Source: Haplomitrium mnioides
Lineage: Eukaryota; Marchantiophyta; Haplomitriopsida; Calobryales
Assembly (NCBI GenBank): GCA_049999725.1
Contig: JBNGIS010000053.1
Location: 1-30,368 of the forward strand
Length of the DNA: 30,368 nucleotides
Reading direction: 5' to 3'
The notes beneath the pieces are model-generated. The model was not told where the DNA came from. It saw only the letters and a program-made list of their open reading frames with translations, and did no database searches. This document shows positions 20,844 through 30,367 of the stretch, one piece after another (position 1 is the first letter of the stretch; each line of letters begins with the position of its first letter). The translations under genes and the position numbers were made by a program.

Positions 20844-20961
20844 GAGATCTCATGCATTGTATGCGTATGAGATTCAATTATTTGTCATTCTCTGTTGTAT
20901 GTCAATAGATGTCATGGAATGTGTGTGGACGATGTAGTTGTGTAAGCAATGTGTATGCGCA
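20844..20961 (+). repeat. 118-bp repeat A, before the right LTR-like repeat
   Basis: Runs from GATCTCATGCATTGTATGCG to GTGTATGCGCA and recurs 395 bp downstream at 21239-21356. It lies immediately upstream of the 266-bp repeat and is absent from the left end of the element. No polypurine tract is obvious between A and the 266-bp repeat. Confidence 0.8.
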
Positions 20962-20968
20962 CAACAAC

Positions 20969-21234
20969 TGTCACAACATTCCATGCAATTTTCTATTTTT
21001 AGAATTTTTGAGTTTTTTGTCTTTTTGTGCTTTAGTATATAAGGTCATGTACTCTCATCGAAAGGTTATCTTTTGATGTCTCTCATTTTGTTTATGAACC
21101 AAGAGGAGAGCTGTGGTATTGCAGTTCTTGGAGAAGCGTGGATTCCTTGTGAGCAAAGGTGTCCTGGTTCTGATATCGGAAGATCAACACATTTTTGGGA
21201 ATTTCTTTGAGAAGGTATCACTCGAAGAAAAGTA
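20969..21234 (+). repeat. LTR-like direct repeat, right copy
   Basis: Partner of 13366-13631, same length without gaps. Begins TGTCACAACATTCCATG and includes the TATA-like AGTATATAAGG. It is flanked on both sides by copies of repeat A, so its right border may be a recombination joint and not the true LTR end. Confidence 0.7.
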
Positions 21235-21238
21235 TTGT

Positions 21239-21356
21239 GGGATCTCATGCATTGTATGCGTGTGAGACTCAATTGTTTATCATTCTCTATTATATATCAA
21301 TAGATGTCATGGAATGTGTGTGGACGATGTAGTTGTGTAAGCGATGTGTATGCGCA
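21239..21356 (+). repeat. 118-bp repeat A', after the right LTR-like repeat
   Basis: Second copy of the segment at 20844-20961, with roughly ten differences by eye. Possibly the 3'-terminal internal piece of a second, otherwise deleted, tandem element sharing the LTR at 20969-21234. Confidence 0.75.
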
Positions 21357-21659
21357 TGACAATTTCTAAATTGAAGAGAATTTCATGTTGTTGAAATAAT
21401 TGCTTGTTATTATGCAAGACAGATTTTTTTAAAACTGTGAGAGAAACGTATTTTCGACAAAGCATGAAGAATCAAGATACCATATTGCAATGAGGATTAC
21501 CAAGAAAAGACTCAAATGTTGACAATCGGTTCACTTTTCTTGGCGTTATTGTTGTCTATAGAAGAGCCTTCAAATTAATATTATCATTAGGAAATAATAG
21601 AATCCAAAGGATTCAAAATCTCAAAACGCAGATCTTAGAGGCCTTTTTGGAAAAGGAGA

Positions 21660-24490
21660 ATTATCTACTAAAGGAGTATTTGTATGTGAGTGGATGGACA
21701 ATTTCTTTTCAGGGACACTGCGAGAGAATGCCCACTCACAAAGTTTAAAACTTGCCCGATAATTTTACAAAATGGGAAGTTTATGACTACTACATGACTT
21801 TATTGAAAGAGAAATATTCTGTTTGCATTCGTAGCTTTTCAGGTTTTGTAAAACATTGGAAAATCATTGCAAGAAAAATCCGTCTTGGAGTCCGACAAAG
21901 GTAACAACTTTCTTATGTTTTGAAATCACGGTTAATCAATGTTTTTCTTAACAAGTCTCAAAGCTTAGTTTTAGATATGTTATGCTTTCTCAACTTAGTG
22001 CAAAAGGATATTTGTTTTGTTAAGTTGTTCAACAAACAAGATTTGAGTCAAATAAACTTTAACAACTTGAGTTGTGAGAATAGAGTCTATGCTCGCATAG
22101 GGTCTGTTGTTTTTAGTTTGAATCCAAACCTTATCTACAATTGAATAAAGTTTATTTGAAGAAATGGATCTAATTGTTGGTGGTGACCTTAGCCTTGCAA
22201 CAAGTTTTGCTTTTGTTGCTTTGAATCAAAAACCCTTTGCTAGATAAATAATAGCAAGAATAATTTTTGTTGTTTCCAAGTGTTATATATGCATAGGTTT
22301 CATTCTTGTTTCTTTCAAAACCTATCGCAACAACAGCCAAAGCGAGCCATGAACACAATGAGCTGTTGTCTCCACTAATCCTATGCACGTATAGGATCTA
22401 TTCTGGTTTTTTTAATCCTTTGCAAACAAAGAATCCAAGCCACCTTTGAAATTATAGCTCTAGTTTGTGACCTTTTGTTGGCAAATCTTGTTTTTTCTCC
22501 TTTCAAAACTTTTGTTAATTTCAAGTTAAACACAAGTACTTATTGTGAATGTTATTCAGATTATTCTTTATTCAAATGAGCTAAATTTTATTTTTAATCT
22601 TTTCATAAATTTTCACTTCCACAACTCCAAACATTTATTTAAGATGATTTGAATATTTTTAGCATCTAAGATTGTCTTTTGAAGTTTGAAACATTGACAC
22701 CTATTTTACTGAACTACCTTTATATCTTTCGTGCTTTGTGATGATGCATTGAAATATAATCGCCAACTGGTTCTTCATCATGACCAACAAATAAAAGAAA
22801 GAACAAAACTTGCAAACCATCGAAGAAAATGTTATACCAATGGTCAAAAGTACTTGGTAATCGTCATTGATGGAATGCATCAGAAGAAAACTGTTATTCT
22901 ACACTGGTCTTTGCCACCAAAAAACATTGATAAAGATTGTTTAGTGGGTGTACATGTTGTTGGTGCCTTAATATTCAGCCATGCTCTTTCTTCCAAGGTC
23001 TTTTTAACCTATAGAAACTTGAGAAGTGGTTCTAATTTGATAGTTATTGTGCTCAATAAAATATTATGTGACTTTGAGTGGATGTTGCTTCCAACTTTGT
23101 ATCTTCAATTTGACAACATGACACAAGAGAATAAGAAATCCATCTTATTTGGATATCTTAGTCTTCTTATTGCCAAGAATATTTTCCAAAAAATCAAAGT
23201 GGGATTTCTCATGGTTGACCATACTCATGATCAATTGATCAAATGTTTTGTCGATTCTCAAAACGTTTGAAACGTGTCAAAGGTTTCACAATTACGAGTC
23301 TTAGAATGCGTTACAACTATCATATAATCCTAGACCTCACGTAACTCTTTTGATAGAAACTTGGGATTTTAAAATGTTTCTGCAACAACGTTCCTCTCTA
23401 GTTCAAAGGATGCATGATATTACCTTAAATCAACAATTCAAGTTCCAACTAAATAATTCCAATGCAAAGATTTGGAGAAAACAACTTTCAAGAGATGAAT
23501 TTTGGTTACCTCTAGATGGTATTTGTCAACTCAAGTGTCTACCTGAAGTGGACAAAGAAATTTTAAGTTCAATGTTGATTCCTCTTAAGGCATATTCTGA
23601 AATCAAACAATCTCAAAAGAAAGAAAGAGAAGTTGATGTCGAGAAAGTGGTCTTTGTAATAATGGACAATATAAATTAAGTGAGAACTGCTACAAGCTCT
23701 TTCTAGATTCTGATATTCAATGGTGGAATGACTTTTTTCTTGCTCAACAAGAGATTGCGGCCTACATTCTTGAAAAAAAAAAACGAAGACTCCAAGCAAA
23801 ATTCACCTTTCCACCTTTACAACCCACAAGTACTTGTAATGATTCTCAAAATGTTTGTCTAGGTTCTCAACTTGATGCTCGATAGATAGAAGAGGATACT
23901 CCAGTACAACAAACACTTTCTACACGTCTAGCAATCTATGATAAAACACTTAGGTCACGAGATTGGATTGTTTTGCACAACACTCGATATAGGCATAAAT
24001 TAGACAATCTACATGAGGTAAAAGCTAGAATGTTTATTTGTTTTGTTACATATTTGGATCCAAAAGGCAGACTATTTTGGGTTGTCAAAGTCCTGCAAGT
24101 TTTGTCATTTGATAAGGAAGAACCCCCAAACCCAAAACGAGGATGTGTTCAATAGTTTGCTTGTGAGGTTGAAGATGCATTTTCTAAACAATACTTCCCA
24201 AAAAAATTAGCAACAATAAAAGAGAAATGCAAATCCAAGTTACATACTGATGTAATTGATGTGACAAAAATACTATTTTGTCTTTTGTTTTTTTCTTACA
24301 GAAAAAAACCAATTGAAGAAAACCACTCTAGCTACCACTAAATCAAAACTATTTGAGTACGAAAGACAAAAACAAATCAATCCGGATATGTTTGAAAAAG
24401 ATTCAATCACTGTCAAACACTGAGACAGATCAAGTAAATCTTGATGAATCTTCTAAAATTGAATCCGAAGAAGTCGAGATGAGTGACTAA
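21660..24490 (+). pseudogene. DDE-like transposase relic (IDGM...QxDN...HTHD family)
   Basis: Decayed intron-containing gene. An exon at about 21740-21900 (WEVYDYYMTLLKEKYSVCIR ... RKIRLGVRQR) ends at a donor (AAAG/GTAACA, intron from 21901). After a long intron the main open stretch (22731-23270) has YLVIVIDGMHQKKTVI, LQFDNMTQENKKSILFGYLS and KVGFLMVDHTHDQLIKCF, matching a family I remember from moss, fern and animal genomes with IIDGMDQ...QLDNCxxENKN...GHTHEDIDQMF (possibly Pfam DUF7869; name from memory). Here the conserved Gly of GHTHED is Asp. Further segments: ETWDFKMFL (23350-23679), DIQWWNDFFLAQQEI, RSRDWIVLHNTRYRHK and RLFWVVKVLQVLSFDKEEPP (to 24155). A likely last intron ends TTTTTCTTACAG at about 24302. 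Several stops; inactive. The D/D/H pattern suggests an RNase H-fold enzyme, but that is inference. Confidence 0.6.
22080..22400. repeat. Palindromic words inside the transposase-relic intron
   Basis: CTATGCTCGCATAGG (22088), TATATGCATAGG (22286) and CCTATGCACGTATAGGAT (22380) are members of the same dispersed family as the 24-bp arrays near 10.5 and 11.3 kb. They lie inside the long intron of an unrelated relic. Confidence 0.6.
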
Positions 24491-24984
24491 AGTAATTTAA
24501 GAATTTTATTGTATATTGTGTAGCTATAATTATATTTTAATGTAAGATTATTATTTTATAAAGTACGTAAGAATGTTATAAAACAATTTAATGAATATAT
24601 CTGTTATCTTGAACTTTTTAGTGTAAATTATTCCAAGTTGAATATTATTCTCTATAATTAAAACTTGAATCTTTAGTTAATATTTTCATTTGGTTTATGA
24701 AGTATTTTCTTTTCCAAAATGTAACTATGTTCTTTCCTTCTTTGCTGCTTGCTAGAAGAGTTTAAGGTTATTGTATGGCTAAAGCATCTACCCAAATTGA
24801 CTACTTATCTTTTTCTTATAAGAACTTTGATGTAAAACTGAAAACCTTTAGCGTGCTTTGATTAAGATGTAGAGCTTTATATCCATTTTACTTTCAGATT
24901 CCAAATCAGGAAACAAAATCTTTAGCGTTCATAGAGTTTGTTGCAAAAAATAGAACCTTTACTGTTTGTATCGTTGGTTGTAGA
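24491..24984. other. AT-rich spacer, no gene recognised
   Basis: Follows the transposase relic. No motif or open frame of note. Confidence 0.4.
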
Positions 24985-25290
24985 AGTTTGAACCCTATGC
25001 ATGCATAGACTTTGATTTGCAAGTCGAAACCTTGTGCGTGTAAAAACTCTGTTGTGGAACATAAAACCTAGGTTTTCGATAGTCTTTGTTGTGGAGTATT
25101 CAGATGGTGAGCTTAGATTCCTGTGTGCGTATAAACTTTGGGGTGGAGTGTTTAGATGGTGAGCTCAGGTTTCTTTCTGTGCATAGACTTTGGGGTGGAG
25201 TGTTCATATGGTGAGATTAGATTCCAATACGTGCATAGACTTTGGGGTGGAAGTTCAAGCCTTCCACACACTCTATTTCTCACATACAAC
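24985..25290 (+). repeat. 52-bp tandem repeat, about four units
   Basis: Units begin at about 25083, 25135, 25187 and 25239, each with (G/A)CTTTGGGGTGGAGTGTT followed by a TGGTGAG block and ending in a GTGCATAG word. More diverged relatives (CCCTATGCATGCATAGACTTTG at 24993) precede it. The GCATAGACTTTG junction links it to the palindromic family. Confidence 0.75.
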
Positions 25291-25993
25291 CCTTTTAGAG
25301 TTCACAGGATGGGAGATGAAAATGCATGCAAAGAGAGGGCAAAGGAGGAAGAAAGCAGAAAAAAAAAAAAAAAAACAAGGATGTAAGAGGCAAAAATGGC
25401 AAACAACGGACATTGTCCAAATAGTAGAAAGAAATAATAATTCAAATAAAAGACTTTAATATTCAAATTTAAAGTAAAAAAGCTTCTTTAGTATTTAGAA
25501 ATACAACCGTAAGAATAGCACGTGTTTGCAAAAAATTAAAGGTACCAAAATAGATCAAGCAACAGATCAAGTAACAACAACAGTTCAAGCAGTCAAAATG
25601 AAGAAAATTTGCGAAAATAGTGCTTCAATAGGAAGAAAAAAGAAAGGTGACCCCTGTTTAAGTCAAGTTTGTGTGTGTGTGCATTGTAAGAGTATATGTG
25701 TACATGTTTTGTATGTGTTGTGGGATTTGGAAAAAATCATTGGAGTTAGTAAACAACAAAGATAATACTAAAATAGTAATTAATTAACATTAAACTGTAG
25801 CTACTTAAACTACCAGCCAAGGAAAACAAACAAAAAGGATAAAATGGACGAGTAAGATCTGCTTGACCCAAAGATGGACATTGAAAGGAATAGTTCCCTA
25901 GTATGGAAGTTAGTGCCCCTCATAAAAAAGGGAAAGAAGGGGGCTCATTTTTCACCCCCTCTCTTTTTGTATGTGGCGCCATTTCTTAGAAAG
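25291..25993. other. Spacer with simple repeats
   Basis: No gene recognised. There is an A-run at about 25360-25375 and a short (GT)n at about 25670-25681. GAAAG at 25989-25993 would be the target-site duplication of the copia element; its partner is outside the window. Confidence 0.4.
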
Positions 25994-26128
25994 TGTTGTA
26001 GCATATGAGAGACACACAGCAATAAACAACGCCGCACCTTTACTTCATCGATGGAATCTCCCACTGAATGTTGTACATAACCCTATCTATATATAGGGTT
26101 CATCCTAGTCCATCCTAGTCCTATAACA
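25994..26128 (-). mobile_element. 3' LTR of Ty1/copia element
   Basis: A short LTR of 135 bp. On the minus strand it starts TGTTATAG at 26128, directly after the polypurine tract, and ends CTACAACA at 25994; start and end form an imperfect inverted repeat (7 of 8). CCTATATATAG on the minus strand near 26084-26097 is a TATA box. The partner LTR lies beyond the right edge. Confidence 0.75.
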
Positions 26129-26138
26129 CTCCCCCTTG
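26129..26138 (-). other. Polypurine tract
   Basis: On the minus strand CAAGGGGGAG directly precedes the TG of the LTR. This is the plus-strand priming site of reverse transcription and fixes the LTR border. Confidence 0.8.
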
Positions 26139-26570
26139 ACTGATTCTTCTAATTGAATCAGTCACAATTCTAGGACTAGTCTGAATCAATATACTCCTAC
26201 ATGTGTGGTCTCATTAAAACCCTCCTGCTTTCTTCTGAGGGAAAGAGTGCCACCACGTGTGGGGTATTTACATCAAAAATAGATTGTTTGTGGTGTATCA
26301 TGTATGTAACAACAGTATCATTGAGTTATCACTCAAATCTCTGTTGTAATGTTGTCGATGGCGCTGTGTTGGTGGTGGCTCCTTGCATCTGTATGGACAA
26401 CTTGTTGAGCCCTCATCTGTCTTATGAAAAACATGTGTACATCATTAGTGTTGCACGTAGTGTCACATGAGTATCTGTAAAACAAATCACATAGTTAAAA
26501 CATGTATACTCAATAACAGAAGACATGGTATAAAATCTGAAAATAGTCAGAATCAAATAAAATTGATATG
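26139..26570 (-). other. Copia 3' untranslated stretch
   Basis: About 430 bp between the end of pol and the polypurine tract. No frame or structure stands out. Confidence 0.5.
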
Positions 26571-27386
26571 TCAATTTTGCTTTTTGTTGAGCTCAAATAA
26601 TTTTTGTAGACCAATTCCTTCTGTATGTGCCCTATGTAGGGTAGTAGGTAGGGGTTTGGTGAAAATGTCAGCCCTATTGTCTTTGCTTGGTATCCATTGC
26701 ACCTTAATCTATTCACCATGTTGTTCATGAGTATAGAAGAGTTTAGGGGCAATGTGTTTGATTATGTCCCTTTTAATGAATCCTTGGGCTATTTGTTCAA
26801 CACATGGTCTGTTATCTTCATAGAGTACTGTAGGTGATTGTATAAGTTGTTGTCCAGTATTAGAGTTGATGTGATCAATCAACTGTCTTAGCCAAATACA
26901 TTCTCTACTAGCCTCGTATAAGGCTATAATTTTGGCATGATTAGTAGATGTTGTGGCGATGGTCTGTTTTATGCTTTTCCATGAAATAGTTGTACCCCAT
27001 TTAAGGAATACATATCCTGTTTGTGATTTGGCATCATCAGGGTCAGGTAAGTATCTGGCATCAGCATAGCCAATGATGTCGTTTTCTGCATTTTTCGGGA
27101 AGAATAGACCCATGTCTACAGTGCCTTTTAGGTATCTGAAAATTCTTTTTATGCCATTCCAATGGCGTATAGTTGGTTGTAAGCTATGTCTTGCCAGTAG
27201 GTTTACAGCAAAGGCAATGTCGGGTCTGGTCTGATTTGCCAAGTACATTAATGCTCCTATGGCTGATAGGTATGGCTTCTCTGGTCCAAGTGTGGGTTCC
27301 ATTTCCTTTCTTTTGGAGAACATGTCTTTTGTGGGATCTGAAGATCTCATTTCCATAGGCGTGCTCATTGGATGAGCTTTTTCCAT
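26571..27386 (-). pseudogene. Copia RT C-terminus and RNase H
   Basis: End of the pol polyprotein. From MEKAHPMSTPM (27386), the RT connection reads YLSAIGALMYLANQTRPDIA and RHWNGIKRIFRYLKGTVDMG. RNase H follows with DIIGYADARYLPDPDDAKSQ (first Asp), TSTNHAKIIALYEAS and VLYEDNRPCV (a later Asp). In the second block the catalytic Glu of the family's NHAEI/NHSEI is Lys (codon at 26931-26933). A TAG at 26709-26711 cuts the frame just before the end; the same frame continues through DNRADIFTKPLP, a conserved C-terminal block, to a TGA at 26571-26573. A one-base deletion near 27390 separates it from the upstream RT frame. Confidence 0.85.
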
Positions 27387-28798
27387 GTTGAATTGTTTAG
27401 CATTTTCGATGTGTAAGTTGACTGGTATATCAGAATGCCATCATATAAGTGTTTGAATTGTATTCCCAAGCAGAAGTCAGGTTCGCCAATATCTCGCATT
27501 TCAAAGATATTTTTCAGTTTCTCAATAGTGTCGGAGGTCAAACATGGTGTCCCAAAAATGTTGATATCGTCTACGTAGATTGCCACTATAACGTATTCTG
27601 GGGTTTCATGTTTCATGAATAGGCACGGGGCAATGTCGTCATTTGTAAAATTCATTGCCATCATTTCTGATTTGAATCGTTGATACCAATTTCTTCCGCT
27701 TTGCTTGAGGCTATACATTGATCTCATGACCTGGACTGCCATTTGAGGGTCCGATGGATTTGATGCCATTTTTGTAGCATTTGCTGAATGCTTTGTTGAT
27801 GGAATGCTTCCATGTACACATGATTGATGTGGGACTAAAGGTCCTTTGTCATGGTGTTTGTTCAGCTTTCTTGCGGGTTGGACTGAAGGTCCTTTCTTTT
27901 GCCAATCTGCCATGCATGTTGATGGGACTGAAGGTCCTCTGTTGGACTGTGTGCTCAGCAATTGTGCTGGCTAGACTAAAGGTCATGATATCACAGTGTT
28001 AAGCATGTTGTTCATTGTATGGCGCTTTCTCTTTGTCATGAGGATAGTAGGTCTTTTCTTTTGCAGCCATTTATGGACTATAGGTCCTGTTGCAGATTTA
28101 TGTGTGTGAGGGACAGAAGGTCTAACCTCATATATTTTGAAGTGAGGGACAGAAGGTCCAACCTCAGTTGTTTGGTATTGAGGGACAAAAGGTCCAACCT
28201 CACATGTTTGGCATTGAGGGACAAAAGGTCCAACCTCAGATGTGTGGCATTGAGGGACAAAAGGTCCAACCTCAGATGTTTTCTTCTCCCCCTCAATGTG
28301 AAATGATAACCTTGATATGAGTTCTGGAGGTGCCTTCATATAGATTTGAGAGTCAAGTATGCCGTACAGGTAGGCTGTAATAACGTCCATGATGTGCATT
28401 ATGAGGTTCCGTTGAATGGCGAATGCTATCATATATCTGTATGTAATGGAGTCCATTACAGGTGAATACGTCAGGTTGTAGTCTCTGCCAAGTATTTGAG
28501 TGTATCCTTTTGCAACGAGTCTGGCCTTGTATCTGGTGACGTCGCCCTTTGCATTTCTTTTTCTGACAAATATGAATCTGTAGTCGGTCAGAGTCATGTC
28601 GGGCATTGCTGGAGTGATGGAGCCAAAAACTTGGCGATGAATCAAAGAATCTAGCTCTGAGTTAATCGCTTGTTCCCATTGTGGCCAGTCTTGTCCGGAT
28701 TGTGCGTCCCATACGGAGATGGGATCTGGTGTATTGTCATCTATACTTTGAGATACTGAGTAGGCAAACATGTCGTCTATGTCTATTTTGTCTCTTGT
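27387..28798 (-). pseudogene. Copia reverse transcriptase with large in-frame insert
   Basis: RT domain. It begins with the connector WDAQSGQDWPQWEQAINSEL, then RYKARLVAKGYTQILGRDYN, then MDVITAYLYGILDSQIYMKA (first catalytic Asp). An insert of about 185 codons made of G-P-x-V-P repeats comes next, before MYSLKQSGRNWYQRF and VAIYVDDINIFGTP (Y-V-D-D at 27566-27577, intact), then FEMRDIGEPDFCLGIQF and YQSTYTSKML. In related plant copia elements the two sides of the insert are, as I remember, only a couple of tens of residues apart. A TGA (27983-27985) and a TAG (27971-27973) fall in one degraded repeat unit. All other blocks are in one frame. Confidence 0.85.
27745..28300 (-). repeat. 36-bp tandem repeat and dispersed GPxVP units inside RT
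   Basis: Five units start at 28108, 28144, 28180, 28216 and 28252 (GAGGGACA...GGTCCAACCTCA), exactly 36 bp or 12 codons apart. Looser units with GGACTRAAGGTCC lie at 27832, 27880, 27925 and 27973 (spacing 48, 45, 48). All spacings are multiples of three. The minus strand encodes units of the type T-S-E-V-G-P-F-V-P-Q-C-H. Confidence 0.9.
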
Positions 28799-28801
28799 TT
28801 A

Positions 28802-30367
28802 GATATGGCCGGTATACGAGTAGTCGATGGATATCTCGTCATTGTTTGGAATTGTTGATCTTAGCGTGTCTGATGTTTTGTCTTGGGTTGGTAGTATGTC
28901 GTTATTGGTGTGATCCGATAGGCCGAGTTTCGGCTTATTTTTGGAGCCAAGCGGGCGTCCTCTTTTGGCTTTGGGCGCAATATCAGTAGCAGGTCTGGAT
29001 TTTTTTTGTAGTCTTGCAGGTGCATTTGCTGCGTCGATATGGGATTTGATAATACCTGCTACATCACTGAATGCGTCTGGCGTTTTGGCTAATGTCTGTT
29101 GGATGTGAAGTATTTTTTGTACTTCATAGTCAGATTGTCCTGTCCTGGCATCAAGTTGAAGGATTGAGTTTTTATGCCATATCAGTTCCTCTATATGTGT
29201 TTTTGGGTTGGTAGACGTGTCCTGTGTTAAGGGTGGGAACGTATCCTCAAAGAATTAGCAATCCGCGAGTCGTGATTTGAAAACGTCGGATGTGCTGGGT
29301 TCGAGATATCAAATTATTGATGGGGATTCAAAACCAATATATATCCCTCTCTGACGCTGTGGTCCCATTTTGGTTTGGCTGGGTCCGAGGATTGGTACCA
29401 TGACCAAACATCCGAAGGTACGGAGGTGTGTAATGTTGGCGGGTATACCTATCGCAAGTTGGTGTGGTGAGTAACTGTTGAAGGCTGATGGTCTGAATTT
29501 TATTAGGGTGGCTGCATGCAGTACGGCATGGCCCCATGCGGATGTAGGAAGGCTCGTGTTCAGCAGTAGCGGTCGAGCGATAAGTTGTATACGTTTAATT
29601 GCCGATTCAGCTATCCCATTCTGGAAATGGACGTAGGATACTGAGTATTGGATATCTATGCCTGTTGATGTGCAGAATTTGTCGAATGTTTTAGACGAAA
29701 ATTCGCCGGCGTTGTCAACTCTGAGAGTTCGGATCGGGTATTCGGGGAATTGTGTAGTTAGCTTTAGGGTTTGTGAGAGTAGTTTGGAGAATACCATATT
29801 TTTGGTTGTGAGTAGAGATACTTGTGACCACTTTGATGATGCATCAATGGTTACTAGAAAATATTTGAATGGCCCAGATGGAGGGTGAATAGGTCCACAA
29901 ACGTCTGCATGGATCCGTTCAAGGAATCGGGGGATTTGTTTGGTTGTTTTTTGTATTGGATGTACGATCTTAAGTTTTCCTTGTGCACATGCCATGCATG
30001 GAGATGTGGGGGATAACGGTTGTACGGTGTCAGGAATGCCTATGTTGTCATGTTTTAGTCTGTAAAACATGTCTTTGCCTGGGTGTCCGAGTCGATTATG
30101 CCAGAGTTGAGCATTCGAGATTCATATTGAGGATGTAAGGTATGAATAAATGTGTGTCATGTATAGTTCGGGTGGAGACAGAGGGAAGGTTTCTTGTATT
30201 TGCATATTAAGTCCTGTTGGTAGCATAATATGTAAGACTTCTGTGTTAGATGTCCTGCCCGTTTGAATGTGATATCCGTTTCGTCGGATATCTCGGAAGC
30301 TGATAAGGTTCCTTGTGGCCGTGGGTGCGTATATGGCTGAAGGAATGTTCAGTATGGTTCCGTTTGG
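28802..30367 (-). pseudogene. Copia GAG-pre-integrase and integrase
   Basis: From the right edge leftwards: APTATRNLISFRDIRRNGYH, then a TGA (30122-30124), then the zinc-binding pre-integrase NAQLWHNRLGHPGKDMFYRL and CMACAQGK, then the integrase core. Catalytic residues fit D-x62-D-x35-E: HADVCGP, RVDNAGEF and NGIAES. The conserved end GPQRQRGIYIGFESPSII meets a TGA (29309-29311) where the family usually has Arg. The same frame runs on through two TAA stops (29255-29257, 28799-28801) and a Lys/Pro-rich linker (KAKRGRPLGSKNKPRLGL) to the RT. The integrase joins element cDNA to host DNA. The gag and protease parts and the 5' LTR lie beyond the window. Confidence 0.88.

Larger units (their letters stand above)
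13366..21234 (+). mobile_element. Ty3-like LTR element with C5-methyltransferase and PHD, no RT
   Basis: A 7.9-kb unit bounded by two 266-bp direct repeats. Contents in order: 3.2-kb leader, gag, two zinc knuckles, aspartic protease, C5-cytosine methyltransferase domain, linker domain and PHD finger. I find no RT, RNase H or integrase before the right repeat, so this copy is non-autonomous or internally deleted. After one frameshift near 19084, the protease tail through the PHD finger stays in a single frame interrupted only by stops, which shows these domains were one polyprotein. Confidence 0.7.

Noticed and set aside
28019-28306. Plus-strand frame with repeated LRDKRSNL peptide
   Set aside because: It is the reverse strand of the GPxVP repeat in the minus-strand RT, whose flanking blocks are clearly conserved.
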